DNA of 64,000 bases from assembly GCF_013410035.1 (NCBI RefSeq), contig NZ_JACCBW010000002.1, forward strand, positions 868,001 through 932,000. The letters are read 5' to 3'. Source of the stretch: Nocardioides cavernae. Its GTDB lineage: Bacteria; Actinomycetota; Actinomycetes; Propionibacteriales; Nocardioidaceae. The notes under the pieces are model-generated. The model had not been told where the DNA came from and did not search any database. It was given only the letters and a program-made list of their open reading frames with translations. A program made the translations under genes and the position numbers. This document shows positions 46,172-54,205 of this stretch, piece after piece (the first letter of the stretch is position 1; every line of letters begins with the position of its first letter).

Positions 46172-48021
46172 TCGTAGAGTCTGTCGACCACGTCGGCGTA
46201 CTTGGTGCGCACCACGCGGCGCTTGAGCTTGAGGGTCGGGGTCAGCTCCTCCGACTCGGCGGTCCACTCGTCGGCGAGCAGCTCCCAGGCCTTGACCTGC
46301 TCGGGCCTGCTGAGCCGCTCGTTGGCCGCGTCGACGGCCGCCTGCGCCATCGCGCGGATCTGCGGCTTCTGCGACAGGTCGGCGAGGTCGGTGAACTCGA
46401 TGCCCATCTTCTGCGCGACGAGCGGTGCGATCTCGCCGTCGAGGGTGAGGATCGCGACGACGTAGGAGCGGTCGTCGCCAAGGGCCATGGCGTGGCCGAT
46501 CAGCGGCGACTCCTTGAGGTAGTTCTCGATGTTGGAGGGCGCGATGTTCTTGCCCGCCGAGGTGATGATGAGCTCCTTCTTGCGGTCGACGATGCTGTAG
46601 AAGCCGTCCTCGTCGACCGTGCCGATGTCGCCGGTGTGGATCCACCCGTCGTCGTCGATGAGGGCACGGGTCGCCTGCTCCTGCAGGTGGTAGCCCGGGG
46701 TGTTGACGGGGCCGCGGCAGAGGATCTCGCCGTCGTCGGCGAGCCGCACCTCGATGCCGGGGTTGGGGACCCCGACGGTCCCCAGCTTGAAGTGCTCCGG
46801 ACCGTTGGACGTGAACGCGCCCGTCGTCTCGGTCATCCCGTAGACGTCGTAGACCCGCAGCCCGAGACCACCCATGAAGCGCGCGACCTCCAGCGGCATC
46901 GGCGCGGCCGCGCTGGCGGCCCACGTGACCTGGTCGAGCCCCAGGAGCAGCCGCAGGAAGCCGAGGATCGCCTCGTCCGCCCTGGCGTACGCCTCCTCGA
47001 CCTCAGGCGTCATCTCCTTGCCGTACTCGTGGGCCTCGGTCCACGCCAGCCCGGCCGCCATGGCGTTGCGCACGAGCTCCTGGTTGGCCGGGTCGGGGTC
47101 CTCGGCGAGCTTGGCGGAGATGCCGGTCTTGATCTTCTCCCACACCCGCGGGACGCCGAAGAACGCCGTCGGGTGCACCTCGCCCAGCGCGCCGAGCAGT
47201 CCGGCGGGGTCGGGGATCGCGTGCACGTGGCTGCCCAGGAAGGGTGGCGAGTACGTCGCCAGCACCCGCTCGGCGATGTGCGCGAGCGGCAGGTAGCTGA
47301 TCGAGCGCTGCGGGCCCTGGAGGCCGGCGTTGTCGAGCGTCGAGACCGCCTCGAACATCACGTTGTGGTGGGTCAGCACGACGCCCTTGGGGTTGCCGGT
47401 CGTGCCGGAGGTGTAGAGGTAGGTCGCCGGGAGGCTGGGGGTGATGGCGTCCATGCGCGCCTCGACGCCGCTCGTGTCCGTGCCGCGCGCGAGGAGCTCG
47501 TCCCACGTCATCACGCGCGGGTCGTCGACGCGGTCGGCGTCGCCGAGCATGACGACGTGGCGGATCGAGTCGACCTCGGACAGCGCCTTCTCCCAGCGCT
47601 GGTAGCGGTCGTGGTCCTCGAGGACGACCACCACCGGTCGTGACTCCGCGGCGATGAAGGCCACCTGCTCCTGGGCCAGGGTGTTGTAGATCGACATCGG
47701 CACCGCGGCGGCGGTCATCGCGCCGTAGTCGGCCAGCGTGTGGGCGGTGCGGTTGGCGGCCATGATGGCCACGGGGTCGCCCTTGTCGACGCCGAGGTCG
47801 ATGAGCGCGGCCGCCACCTGCTGGGTCCGCTCCCACGTCTCGCGCCAGGTGATGGTCGACCAGGTCTCGCCCTCGGGGACGTCGAACCGGTCGGAGAACG
47901 CGGGCATGTCGGCGTACGTCTCGGCGGCCTTGCGCACCGTGGCCGGCATGTGGAGGCCGAGGATGCGGGCCTCGTAGTCCTCGCGTGCGGCCGCGACGTC
48001 TGCGGGGATCTCGTACGTCAT
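46168..48021 (-). CDS. Long-chain fatty acid-CoA ligase (AMP-binding)
   Basis: A 617-residue adenylate-forming enzyme. Motif A3 is TYLYTSGTTGNPKGVVLTH, A5 is YGMTETTG, A7/A8 include WIHTGDIGTVDEDGFYSI and DRKKELIITSAGKNIAPSNIE, and the C-terminal Lys region is PTLKLKRRVV. This layout is that of the FadD15/long-chain acyl-CoA synthetase group. It activates fatty acids for degradation or lipid assembly. ATG 48021 was chosen because GGAG precedes it; a start 10 codons upstream lacks one. It heads a three-gene chain with the phosphodiesterase and the secreted protein. Confidence 0.92.
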   Translation of the reverse strand: MTYEIPADVAAAREDYEARILGLHMPATVRKAAETYADMPAFSDRFDVPEGETWSTITWRETWERTQQVAAALIDLGVDKGDPVAIMAANRTAHTLADYGAMTAAAVPMSIYNTLAQEQVAFIAAESRPVVVVLEDHDRYQRWEKALSEVDSIRHVVMLGDADRVDDPRVMTWDELLARGTDTSGVEARMDAITPSLPATYLYTSGTTGNPKGVVLTHHNVMFEAVSTLDNAGLQGPQRSISYLPLAHIAERVLATYSPPFLGSHVHAIPDPAGLLGALGEVHPTAFFGVPRVWEKIKTGISAKLAEDPDPANQELVRNAMAAGLAWTEAHEYGKEMTPEVEEAYARADEAILGFLRLLLGLDQVTWAASAAAPMPLEVARFMGGLGLRVYDVYGMTETTGAFTSNGPEHFKLGTVGVPNPGIEVRLADDGEILCRGPVNTPGYHLQEQATRALIDDDGWIHTGDIGTVDEDGFYSIVDRKKELIITSAGKNIAPSNIENYLKESPLIGHAMALGDDRSYVVAILTLDGEIAPLVAQKMGIEFTDLADLSQKPQIRAMAQAAVDAANERLSRPEQVKAWELLADEWTAESEELTPTLKLKRRVVRTKYADVVDRLYE

Positions 48022-48100
48022 CTCGGGGCTCCTCGGTGTGGCGGGGGTCACATCATGGTGGCCGGAGGTCCCGGCTGGCCAGCACCGGCGGTCCCCGGTC

Positions 48101-48106
48101 TAGGGT
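48101..48106 (+). promoter_or_regulatory. -10 box TAGGGT for the zinc-ribbon gene
   Basis: TAGGGT is followed by 7 bases and the GTG at 48114. GGAGG within those 7 bases is too close to serve as ribosome-binding site. Confidence 0.5.
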
Positions 48107-48113
48107 CGGAGGC

Positions 48114-48317
48114 GTGTACTCCGACTACGACGCCTGCGCGGTCTGCGGCTCCGAGGTCCGGCTGCAACCCCATCCCGGCGCGTCCGGCGACGACGCGACG
48201 GGCGAGCCCGCCGGTCCTGCGGACGGGGTCGTCGGCGGCGGCGACCCGACCGTGGACCTCCGCGTGTGCACCAACGAGGACTGCGCGAGCCACCGGCCGG
48301 GCGGCCCGGAGGCCTGA
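48114..48317 (+). CDS. Small zinc-ribbon-like protein
   Basis: A 67-residue protein with two Cys knuckles: Cys-x-x-Cys in DACAVCGSEV and Cys-x4-Cys in RVCTNEDCASH, joined by a Gly/Pro/Asp-rich stretch. It could bind one zinc. Function unknown. The leaderless GTG start is the only reasonable one. The DUF2243 gene follows in the same direction 37 bp later. Confidence 0.55.
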   Translation: MYSDYDACAVCGSEVRLQPHPGASGDDATGEPAGPADGVVGGGDPTVDLRVCTNEDCASHRPGGPEA

Positions 48318-48354
48318 CCGGGCGTAGCCCGTGGTCGGCGGGGTACGGGACGCC

Positions 48355-48882
48355 ATGGCGCCCACCCCAGGAGACCCCCCGTCCCCGGCCGCAGGCCTGC
48401 TCTACGGCATCGGCCTCGGCGGCTTCGTCGACGGCATCGTGCTGCACCAGCTGCTGCAGTGGCACCACCTCCTGAGCGCCACCGGCGACCACCCGATGAC
48501 CACCGTCGCAAGGCTGGAAGTCAACACGCTGGCGGACGGCTTCTTCCACGTCTTCAGCTGGCTGGCCGTGGTCGGGGCGTCGGTCGTGACCCTGGCGCAG
48601 TGGCGCCAGGGGCGGTTGCCACCGAGCTGGCGCTTCCACGGCGGCTGCGTCGTGGCCGGCTGGGGCGGCTTCAACGTGGTCGAGGGCCTCGTCGACCACC
48701 AGCTGCTCGGCATCCACCACGTCCGCGACGACCTGGGCGGTCCGCTCGCCTGGGACCTCGGCTTCCTCGCCGTCGGCGTCGCGCTCGTGCTCGTCGGCTG
48801 GGCGGTCGCCCGGACCGGGTCGCGCGCCCTCGACGACCTCGGGTGGACGCCTACGCCCGTGGCGGAAGGCGGTGCAGGGTGA
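48355..48882 (+). CDS. DUF2243 membrane protein
   Basis: A 175-residue protein with four hydrophobic segments. It begins AAGLLYGIGLGGFVDGIVLHQLLQWHH and has HVFSWLAVVGASVVTL, with the second motif GFNVVEGLVDHQLLGIHHVR. The paired His-rich motifs Gly-x-Val-Asp-x2-x2-His-x-Leu and Asp-His-Gln are the hallmark of DUF2243 and suggest metal or haem binding in the membrane. Function unknown. ATG 48355 chosen; GTG or ATG further upstream adds 8 residues. The 3' end overlaps the convergent phosphatase gene by 32 bp. Confidence 0.82.
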   Translation: MAPTPGDPPSPAAGLLYGIGLGGFVDGIVLHQLLQWHHLLSATGDHPMTTVARLEVNTLADGFFHVFSWLAVVGASVVTLAQWRQGRLPPSWRFHGGCVVAGWGGFNVVEGLVDHQLLGIHHVRDDLGGPLAWDLGFLAVGVALVLVGWAVARTGSRALDDLGWTPTPVAEGGAG

Positions 48883-49360
48883 CGTCTTGCAGCGCGCCCC
48901 GCTGGGCGACGGCCGTCATGTAGGTGCAGTGCGGCTGCCGCCGGCGATCGGTGGGGGAGCCCGGGTTGAGCAGCCGGAGGCCCGTCGCGGCCGTGGTGTC
49001 CCACGGGATGTGGCTGTGGCCGAAGACGAGGACGTCGAGGTCGGCGTACGCCGCTGCCATCCGCTCCTCGCGGCCCTTCGCCTGCCCGGTCTCGTGGACC
49101 ACGCCGAGACGGACGCCCTCGACCTCGGTGCGTGCGACCTCGGGCAGCCGCTCGCGCAGGACCCCGTGGTCGTTGTTGCCCCAGCACGCCACGAGCCGGC
49201 GCGCGCGTGCCTCGAGGTCGTCGAGGAGGCGTACGTCGACCCAGTCGCCCGCGTGCACGACGACGTCCGCCTCGTCCACGGCCCGCCAGACCTCGGCCGG
49301 CAGGTCGCGGGCCCGCTTCGGGACGTGGGTGTCGGCCAGGAGGAGCAGTCGCGTCGCCAT
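48851..49360 (-). CDS. YfcE/MJ0936-type metallophosphoesterase
   Basis: A 169-residue calcineurin-like phosphoesterase with all motifs: LLADTHVP (metal Asp and His), VVHAGDWV (Asp), CWGNNDH (Asn-His), LVFGHSHIP (two His) and LLNPGS. Small proteins of this kind hydrolyse phosphodiesters such as cyclic nucleotides in the cytoplasm; the physiological substrate is unknown. The minus-strand upstream has GATACT 6 bases before the ATG, a weak leaderless promoter. Confidence 0.88.
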   Translation of the reverse strand: MATRLLLLADTHVPKRARDLPAEVWRAVDEADVVVHAGDWVDVRLLDDLEARARRLVACWGNNDHGVLRERLPEVARTEVEGVRLGVVHETGQAKGREERMAAAYADLDVLVFGHSHIPWDTTAATGLRLLNPGSPTDRRRQPHCTYMTAVAQRGALQDVTLHRLPPRA

Positions 49361-49403
49361 GTCGTCAGTATCTGCTCCGGCCACCAGTGGGTACTGCGGG
49401 TGC

Positions 49404-49682
49404 ATGCCTGCCGATGACACCGTCGACGACATGGTCGCCGAGGCCGCCCTCCAGCTGTGGGCGGCGGCGCAGACCGACTTCGACCCGTTCGAGGTCGACT
49501 CCTCCGAGTGGCCCGCCACCGCCGTGCCCGTGCGCGACGCCGACATCGCCGTCGACACCCGCCTCGAGGTCGAGGACGTACGCGCCTCGCTCGGACGCCT
49601 GGACGGCGTGAAGGTGGTCGTGGGCCGGGAGGCGGGGACCGTCAGCGTGCTGCGGGTGCTGCCGGAGGACACACCGCTCTGA
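49404..49682 (+). CDS. Small acidic protein, unknown
   Basis: A 92-residue acidic protein (MPADDTVDDMVAEAALQLW at the start, ELEVEDVRASLGRL-like middle, SVLRVLPEDTPL end). No recognised domain. It is divergent from the metallophosphatase gene and its 3' end overlaps the convergent HNH gene by 41 bp. The reading frame has good codon bias, hence the call. Confidence 0.5.
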   Translation: MPADDTVDDMVAEAALQLWAAAQTDFDPFEVDSSEWPATAVPVRDADIAVDTRLEVEDVRASLGRLDGVKVVVGREAGTVSVLRVLPEDTPL

Positions 49683-50004
49683 GCACCTCGGCGTGGCGCA
49701 CCAGGAAGGCGCGCTCGTCGAGCTTCTTGCGGCGCAGCCAGCCGGTCACCTCGTCGTTGCACTTGCTCGCGTTGCACGACGCGCACGCCGGCACGACGTT
49801 GGTCGCGGTGTAGCGGCCCCCGCGGGAGATCGGCAGCACGCAGTCCTTCTGCAGCGCCACGCCCGCGGCGCCGCAGTAGGCGCACCCGCCCCAGGCGTCG
49901 AGCAGGGCTGCCCAGTCGCCCGCCGTGAGGTCGTGGGTGACGGCCGCCATCCGGCGCTGGCGCCGCCTGGACGCGCGGGCGCGACGCGTACGGGCGGCTG
50001 GCAT
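49642..50004 (-). CDS. HNH endonuclease
   Basis: A 120-residue protein with a basic N terminus (Arg-rich 6-17), a first zinc pair in GGCAYCGAAG, the HNH core KDCVLPISRGGRYTATNVVPACASCNASK, in which the first His of the usual LDHIVP motif is replaced (KDCVLPIS), and a second Cys-x-x-Cys. Family members nick DNA. The altered first His weakens the prediction of activity. The ATG lies 6 bases after TAGCCT, a leaderless start. Confidence 0.8.
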   Translation of the reverse strand: MPAARTRRARASRRRQRRMAAVTHDLTAGDWAALLDAWGGCAYCGAAGVALQKDCVLPISRGGRYTATNVVPACASCNASKCNDEVTGWLRRKKLDERAFLVRHAEVLRAVCPPAAPAAR

Positions 50005-50010
50005 GGCGTC

Positions 50011-50016
50011 AGGCTA
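50011..50016 (-). promoter_or_regulatory. -10 box TAGCCT for the HNH gene
   Basis: On the minus strand TAGCCT is followed by 6 bases and the ATG at 50004. Confidence 0.5.
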
Positions 50017-50020
50017 GGCG

Positions 50021-50635
50021 TCAGAGGAGCGAGAACCCGGGAGGCAGGGCCTCGCGACCGGTGAGGGCGCGCAGCACGACGTCTGCGCGACCTGACCCGA
50101 CCGCGAGCTCGCCGGCGAGCACGAGCGCCTCCGCGGCGGGGGTCGGGGGTACGTCCGACTCGATGCCGAGGGCCGCGGAGAGGTCGGCGGTGTGCACGAC
50201 GAGCTCGAAGGTGCGGGTGGGCAGGTAGTCCGCGAGCCGCATGCCGCCGGCGATCGTGGTGATCACCTCGGCGCCCGTGCAGGTCGCCACCCGCGGCACG
50301 ACACGTGCGGCGATGGCCGCCACCTCGGCCGACGGGGCGTCCCCGAGCGCGGCGCCGGCCTGGCGTCCGCGCTCGGCAACGGCACTGCCGGCGGCCAGCG
50401 CGCTCGTGACGCGGTAGTAGTCGGCCGTGGAACCGACCTCCACGGCGTCGGCCGGCACCTGCAGGTAGCTCTCGACGGTCAGCAGTGAGCGGCTCGTGTG
50501 GCCGACCAGCGCGCGTACGTCCCACTCGCCGAGGCCGGGCGCCTCCCACCGCTCGCCGACCTCCCGCGTGGTGCGGACGAACCAGTCCGCTGCTTCCGCG
50601 AAGGCTGTGCGTGCGGCGGTCCACCGGTCGGTCAT
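50021..50635 (-). CDS. DinB/maleylpyruvate isomerase N-terminal domain protein
   Basis: A 204-residue helical-bundle protein. The start RWTAARTAFAEAADWFVRTT and the motif LGEWDVRALVGHTSRS with its metal-ligand His, then YLPTRTFELVVHTADLSAALG with a second conserved His, match the mycothiol-dependent enzyme superfamily to which maleylpyruvate isomerase belongs. It may be a mycothiol-dependent transferase, which fits an organism with mscR. The substrate is unknown. Leaderless ATG 6 bases after TAGCCT. Confidence 0.8.
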   Translation of the reverse strand: MTDRWTAARTAFAEAADWFVRTTREVGERWEAPGLGEWDVRALVGHTSRSLLTVESYLQVPADAVEVGSTADYYRVTSALAAGSAVAERGRQAGAALGDAPSAEVAAIAARVVPRVATCTGAEVITTIAGGMRLADYLPTRTFELVVHTADLSAALGIESDVPPTPAAEALVLAGELAVGSGRADVVLRALTGREALPPGFSLL

Positions 50636-50641
50636 GGGCCG

Positions 50642-50647
50642 AGGCTA
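50642..50647 (-). promoter_or_regulatory. -10 box TAGCCT for the DinB-type gene
   Basis: On the minus strand TAGCCT is followed by 6 bases and the ATG at 50635; it lies in the 17-bp gap after the MFS gene. Confidence 0.5.
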
Positions 50648-50652
50648 GTGGC

Positions 50653-51876
50653 TCACGGCTGCGCGGCTGCCGCGTCGTCGACGTAGCGCGGGCGGCAGGC
50701 GTACCAGCCGGCGACGATCGCCGGCACGGTGGTCGCGGCCAGGACCACGAGCGGGGCGGTCCAGGAGCCGGTCGACTCGCGCAGCAGCCCGAGGCCGACG
50801 GGGCCGACGCAGGCGACGCCGTAGCCGATGCCCTGCACGAAGCCCGAGAGGGCGGACGCGGACTGCGGGGTCCGCGCTCGGCGGTTGATGAGCGTCAGGC
50901 ACAGCGGGAAGCTGCTGACCCCGATCCCGAGCGCGCAGACCCACAGCAGCGTGCCGTCGAGCGGCGACACGGCGAGCCCGACGTAGCCGAGGACGAGGAA
51001 CGCGCTGCACGCGACGACGACCGCGAACGGGTTCTCCACGCGCGTGGCGACCTGGGGGACGACCAGCGCTGCCAGGACGCCCCACGCGGAGTACAGCCCG
51101 ACCATGGTGCCGCCCAGGGAGGTGCTGCCACCGGCGTCGGTGATCACCGACGGCACCCACGTGATGATCGCGTAGTTGGACAGCCCGACCATCGCGAACA
51201 GGACCATCAGCCCCCAGGCGGTCGACGACCGGCTCACCCGGGGCTTCGCGTCGCTGGTCGTCGCGACGGGGGCGTGGTGGTCGGCGGGCAGCCTGGTCGT
51301 CAGCACCAGCCAGAGCACTGCGGCGAGGGCGGCCGGGACCGCCCAGATCCCCGCGGAGACCCGCCACGACGTCGCCTCCTCCACCGGCACGGCCATCAGG
51401 GGTGCGACGAACTGACCGGTCTGCAGGAGGAGCAGGTAGAACGAGGTCCACAGCGCCAGGCGGTGCGCGAACCACGCCTTGACCAGCGGCACGATCACGA
51501 CGTTGGCGGCCCCGATGCCGGCGAGCGCCAGGACGGTGGAGAGGACCAGCGCCCACGGTGCGGGGGACAGGGAGCGCAGCACGAGGGAGAGCGCTGTGAG
51601 GGCGAGGGCGGCCGCGGCCGTCCGCTCGAGCCCGAACCGTCGCGTCACCGTCGGGGCGAGGAACCCGAACACGCCGAACGTCGCCGCCGGGACGGTCCCC
51701 AGCAACCCGATGAGGGCGACGCCGAAGCCGAGGTCGGCCCCGATGGTCTCCAGCAGCGGCGAGAACCCGGTGACGGCCGTGCGCAGGTTGACCGCCGTCA
51801 CGGCTATCGCGACGCCCGCCCAGAAGGTGAGCCGCACGGGGCGCACGGAGGGCGGCGGCTGCGTCAGAGTGGTCAC
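50653..51876 (-). CDS. MFS transporter, CynX/NimT type
   Basis: A 407-residue major facilitator with 12 helices. The N-terminal AVNLRTAVTGFSPLLETIGADLGF is characteristic of the CynX/NimT (cyanate/nitroimidazole) group. Helix 2-3 loop: FGFLAPTVTRRFGLERT. It probably exports or imports a small anion or drug. GTG at 51876 was chosen because GGAG lies 6 bases upstream; a TTG at 51897 is an alternative. Divergent from a GntR-type regulator across 37 bp, its probable regulator. Confidence 0.88.
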   Translation of the reverse strand: MTTLTQPPPSVRPVRLTFWAGVAIAVTAVNLRTAVTGFSPLLETIGADLGFGVALIGLLGTVPAATFGVFGFLAPTVTRRFGLERTAAAALALTALSLVLRSLSPAPWALVLSTVLALAGIGAANVVIVPLVKAWFAHRLALWTSFYLLLLQTGQFVAPLMAVPVEEATSWRVSAGIWAVPAALAAVLWLVLTTRLPADHHAPVATTSDAKPRVSRSSTAWGLMVLFAMVGLSNYAIITWVPSVITDAGGSTSLGGTMVGLYSAWGVLAALVVPQVATRVENPFAVVVACSAFLVLGYVGLAVSPLDGTLLWVCALGIGVSSFPLCLTLINRRARTPQSASALSGFVQGIGYGVACVGPVGLGLLRESTGSWTAPLVVLAATTVPAIVAGWYACRPRYVDDAAAAQP

Positions 51877-51898
51877 GTTAGGCTCCGGGGACGGCAAC

Positions 51899-51917
51899 TG
51901 ATGGGATCATGGGATGA
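51899..51917. promoter_or_regulatory. Two overlapping dyads between the MFS and GntR genes
   Basis: TGATGGGATCA (51899-51909) and TCATGGGATGA (51907-51917) are perfect short dyads that share bases and run into the GntR start codon. They are a plausible operator for the regulator. Confidence 0.4.
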
Positions 51918-52594
51918 ATCGCGGACAGTCTGGCACGCCGGCCCCGGTGCGTCGAGAGGGCCTCATCGACCAGGCTGTGGCGCGCTTCCGGGCCGAGGTC
52001 GCCGCGGGGCGCTGGCCGGTCGGGGAGCGGATCCCGACCGAGCCGGAGCTCGTGACGCAGTTCGGTGTCGGCCGCAACACCGTGCGCGAGGCGCTCCAGT
52101 CGCTGGTGCACGCAGGTGTGCTGAGCCGGGAGCAGGGGCGCGGCACCTTCGTCATCTCGAGCTCGGAGCTCACCGCGCCGCTCGCCCGTGAGCTCGCCGG
52201 CGGCAGCCGTCAGCACTACCTCGAGCTGCGCCTCGCGCTCGACAGCACGGCCGCCTCGCTCGCCGCCGTACGCCGCACGGACGCCGACGTCGCGCTCCTG
52301 CGCGACCTGCGTGACCAGCGGGAGGCCAGCTGGTCGACCGACGACCGTGCCCTCCGGGCGAGCACGGACCTCGCGCTGCACCGGGCCGTCGTGGCGGCCA
52401 CGCACAACCCTCTCTACCTCCAGCTCTACGCCAGCATGACCGACGTCTTCGCCGTGCACATGCGCGACGAGGAGGAGGGCGACGAGGACGCAGCCCGCGG
52501 CGAGCACCACGAGCTGGTCGAGGCGATCGCCGAGGGGGACCCGGCGCGGGCGAGCGCCGCCGTGGCGGCGATCTTCGAGCCGTTCATGCGGTGA
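51914..52594 (+). CDS. GntR/FadR-family transcriptional regulator
   Basis: A 226-residue protein. The winged helix (RFRAEVAAGRWPVGERIPTE, LVTQFGVGRNTVREALQSLV, GRGTFV) is of GntR type. The C-terminal FCD helical domain has LRASTDLALHRAVVAATHNP and RGEHHELVEAIAEGDP, with His residues that bind metal in FadR-type sensors. It probably represses the divergent MFS gene. No good Shine-Dalgarno site is seen at ATG 51914. Confidence 0.88.
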   Translation: MNRGQSGTPAPVRREGLIDQAVARFRAEVAAGRWPVGERIPTEPELVTQFGVGRNTVREALQSLVHAGVLSREQGRGTFVISSSELTAPLARELAGGSRQHYLELRLALDSTAASLAAVRRTDADVALLRDLRDQREASWSTDDRALRASTDLALHRAVVAATHNPLYLQLYASMTDVFAVHMRDEEEGDEDAARGEHHELVEAIAEGDPARASAAVAAIFEPFMR

Positions 52595-52624
52595 CCGCGT
52601 GAGGCCCGGAGTGGGCGGGGGTCG

Positions 52625-52833
52625 TCACACGAAGAACGTGATGACAGCGCCGAGGACGCACAGGCCGAAGAGCCACAGGAGCAGCCGCGATGACCGGGTG
52701 TGCTCGAGCGGTTGCGGCGTTGGCGGGTGGCTCGCTCGCGTCGGTCTCGGTCGCGGTTCTCCACTGACATCGACCAGAGGCACAGGACGGTCCCGACGGA
52801 CAGCAGCACCGCGCGCACGTCATCCGACGACAT
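52625..52833 (-). pseudogene. Small two-helix membrane protein gene with a frameshift
   Basis: From ATG 52833 the frame reads MSSDDVRAVLLSVGTVLCLW, then SMSVENRDRDRRERATRQR, a helix followed by a basic loop. The natural continuation, RSSRLLLWLFGLCVLGAVI with TFFV and a stop at 52625, is in another frame, so about one base is missing (or two added) near 52690. The second helix makes sense only in the shifted frame. This may be a sequencing error or a true mutation. Confidence 0.4.
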
Positions 52834-52852
52834 GCCGACACGCTAGTGCGTC

Positions 52853-52915
52853 CACACGTGTCCGAGATGTTGCCCTCGATCCGGCCGATGGAGGGCAACA
52901 TCTTGGACACGTGTG
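52853..52915. repeat. 63-bp palindromic element, copy C
   Basis: 25-base arms starting CACACGTGTCC and ending GGACACGTGTG pair with one mismatch around a 13-base loop. The arms contain GATGTTGCCC and GGGCAACATC. It lies in a divergent intergenic region, so it cannot be a simple terminator for either neighbour. Confidence 0.85.
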
Positions 52916-52969
52916 CGCGTGCGGCGGTCCCGTACGACCGCGCCGCGTGCCCGCTTTCCGACCCCGACC

Positions 52970-52975
52970 TAGTCT
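52970..52975 (+). promoter_or_regulatory. -10 box TAGTCT for the first FAD oxidoreductase gene
   Basis: TAGTCT is followed by 6 bases and the ATG at 52982. Confidence 0.5.
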
Positions 52976-52981
52976 CGCCGC

Positions 52982-54205
52982 ATGAGAGCCGACGTGGTCG
53001 TCGTGGGAGCCGGTCTGGCGGGGCTGCGCTGCGCGCGGGTGCTGGCGGACGCCGGCCGGGACGTCGTCGTCCTGGAGGCGTCGGACCGCGTCGGCGGACG
53101 GATCCGCACCGACCGCGTGGACGGCTTCCTGGTCGACCGCGGCTTCCAGCTGCTCAACCCGGCCTACCCCGCGGTGCGCCGCTTCGTCGACGTCGACGCG
53201 CTGCGGCTCCAGCCGTTCGGGGCGGGGGTGGCCGCGCGGACCCACGACGGTCTCGAGCGGCTGGCCCACCCGCTCCGCAGTCCCGCGCTGCTCCCTGCGA
53301 CCCTGCGTGCCGCGGTCCCGCGTCCGGCCGAGCTGCTGGCCCTCGCGCGCTGGGCCGCGCCGCTGCTGCGGCCCCGCCCGGGCCGCGACCTCGTCGACGT
53401 CCTGGACGCGCGCGCCGACGTCGCCCGACGTACGGCCCTCGACGGCGCGGGCCTCGACGGCCCGCTGCGCCGGGTCGTGGACCGCTTCTTCGCGGGCGTC
53501 CTCCTGGAGGACGACGGCAGCACCGCCGACCGCTTCGCCCTGCTGCTGACGTGGATGTTCCTCCGCGGTGTGCCTGCGCTCCCCGAGGAGGGCATGGCCG
53601 CCCTGCCGCAGCAGGTCGCGCGGCCCCTGGGCGAGCGGGTCCGGCTGGGTCAGCGCGTACGCCGGGTCTCGGGCGGGTCCGTCGAGACCGACGACGGCAC
53701 GTGGCGTGCCGACCACGTGGCCGTCGCCACCGGGGCCCCGGAGGCGGCGGCGCTCACCGGCGTGGGAGTCCCGGCGACGAAGGGCGTCACGACGCTCTGG
53801 TGGTCGGCGCCCGACGCGCCCGACAGCGACCTGCTGCACGTCGACGGGCGTACGACCCCCGCCGGGCCCCTCGTCAACGTCGCGGTGGTCTCGCGCGCCG
53901 CACCGTCGTACGCCCCGCCGGGCAGGCACCTGGTCCAGGCCTCGGCGCTGCTCGGGCCCGGCCGCGACACCGACGAGGGCTCGATGCGACGTCACGCCGG
54001 CGACCTGCTGGGGGTGGACCCGCGCGCGTGGGAGGTGGTCGCGCGCCACGACGTCCCGCACGCCCTGCCGGCGCAGCCCGCGCCCTTCAGCCCGGCCCGG
54101 CCGCTGCGCCACGGCGACGTCGTCGTGTGCGGCGACCACCGGGACACGGGCTCGATCCAGGGCGCCCTCGTCAGCGGCCAGCGCGCGGCGGAGTCCCTGC
54201 TGTGA
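52982..54205 (+). CDS. FAD-dependent amine oxidase-type oxidoreductase
   Basis: A 407-residue flavoprotein of the NAD(P)-binding/amine oxidase family. N-terminal dinucleotide motif VVVVGAGLAGLRCARVL, then the acidic ribose-binding LEASDRVGGRIRTD, and C-terminal FAD contact DVVVCGDHRDTGSIQGALVSG. The sequence resembles the protoporphyrinogen oxidase/desaturase-like group. No membrane helix. Substrate unknown. Its stop overlaps the start of a second FAD enzyme by 4 bp (GTGA), so the two act together. Confidence 0.85.
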   Translation: MRADVVVVGAGLAGLRCARVLADAGRDVVVLEASDRVGGRIRTDRVDGFLVDRGFQLLNPAYPAVRRFVDVDALRLQPFGAGVAARTHDGLERLAHPLRSPALLPATLRAAVPRPAELLALARWAAPLLRPRPGRDLVDVLDARADVARRTALDGAGLDGPLRRVVDRFFAGVLLEDDGSTADRFALLLTWMFLRGVPALPEEGMAALPQQVARPLGERVRLGQRVRRVSGGSVETDDGTWRADHVAVATGAPEAAALTGVGVPATKGVTTLWWSAPDAPDSDLLHVDGRTTPAGPLVNVAVVSRAAPSYAPPGRHLVQASALLGPGRDTDEGSMRRHAGDLLGVDPRAWEVVARHDVPHALPAQPAPFSPARPLRHGDVVVCGDHRDTGSIQGALVSGQRAAESLL

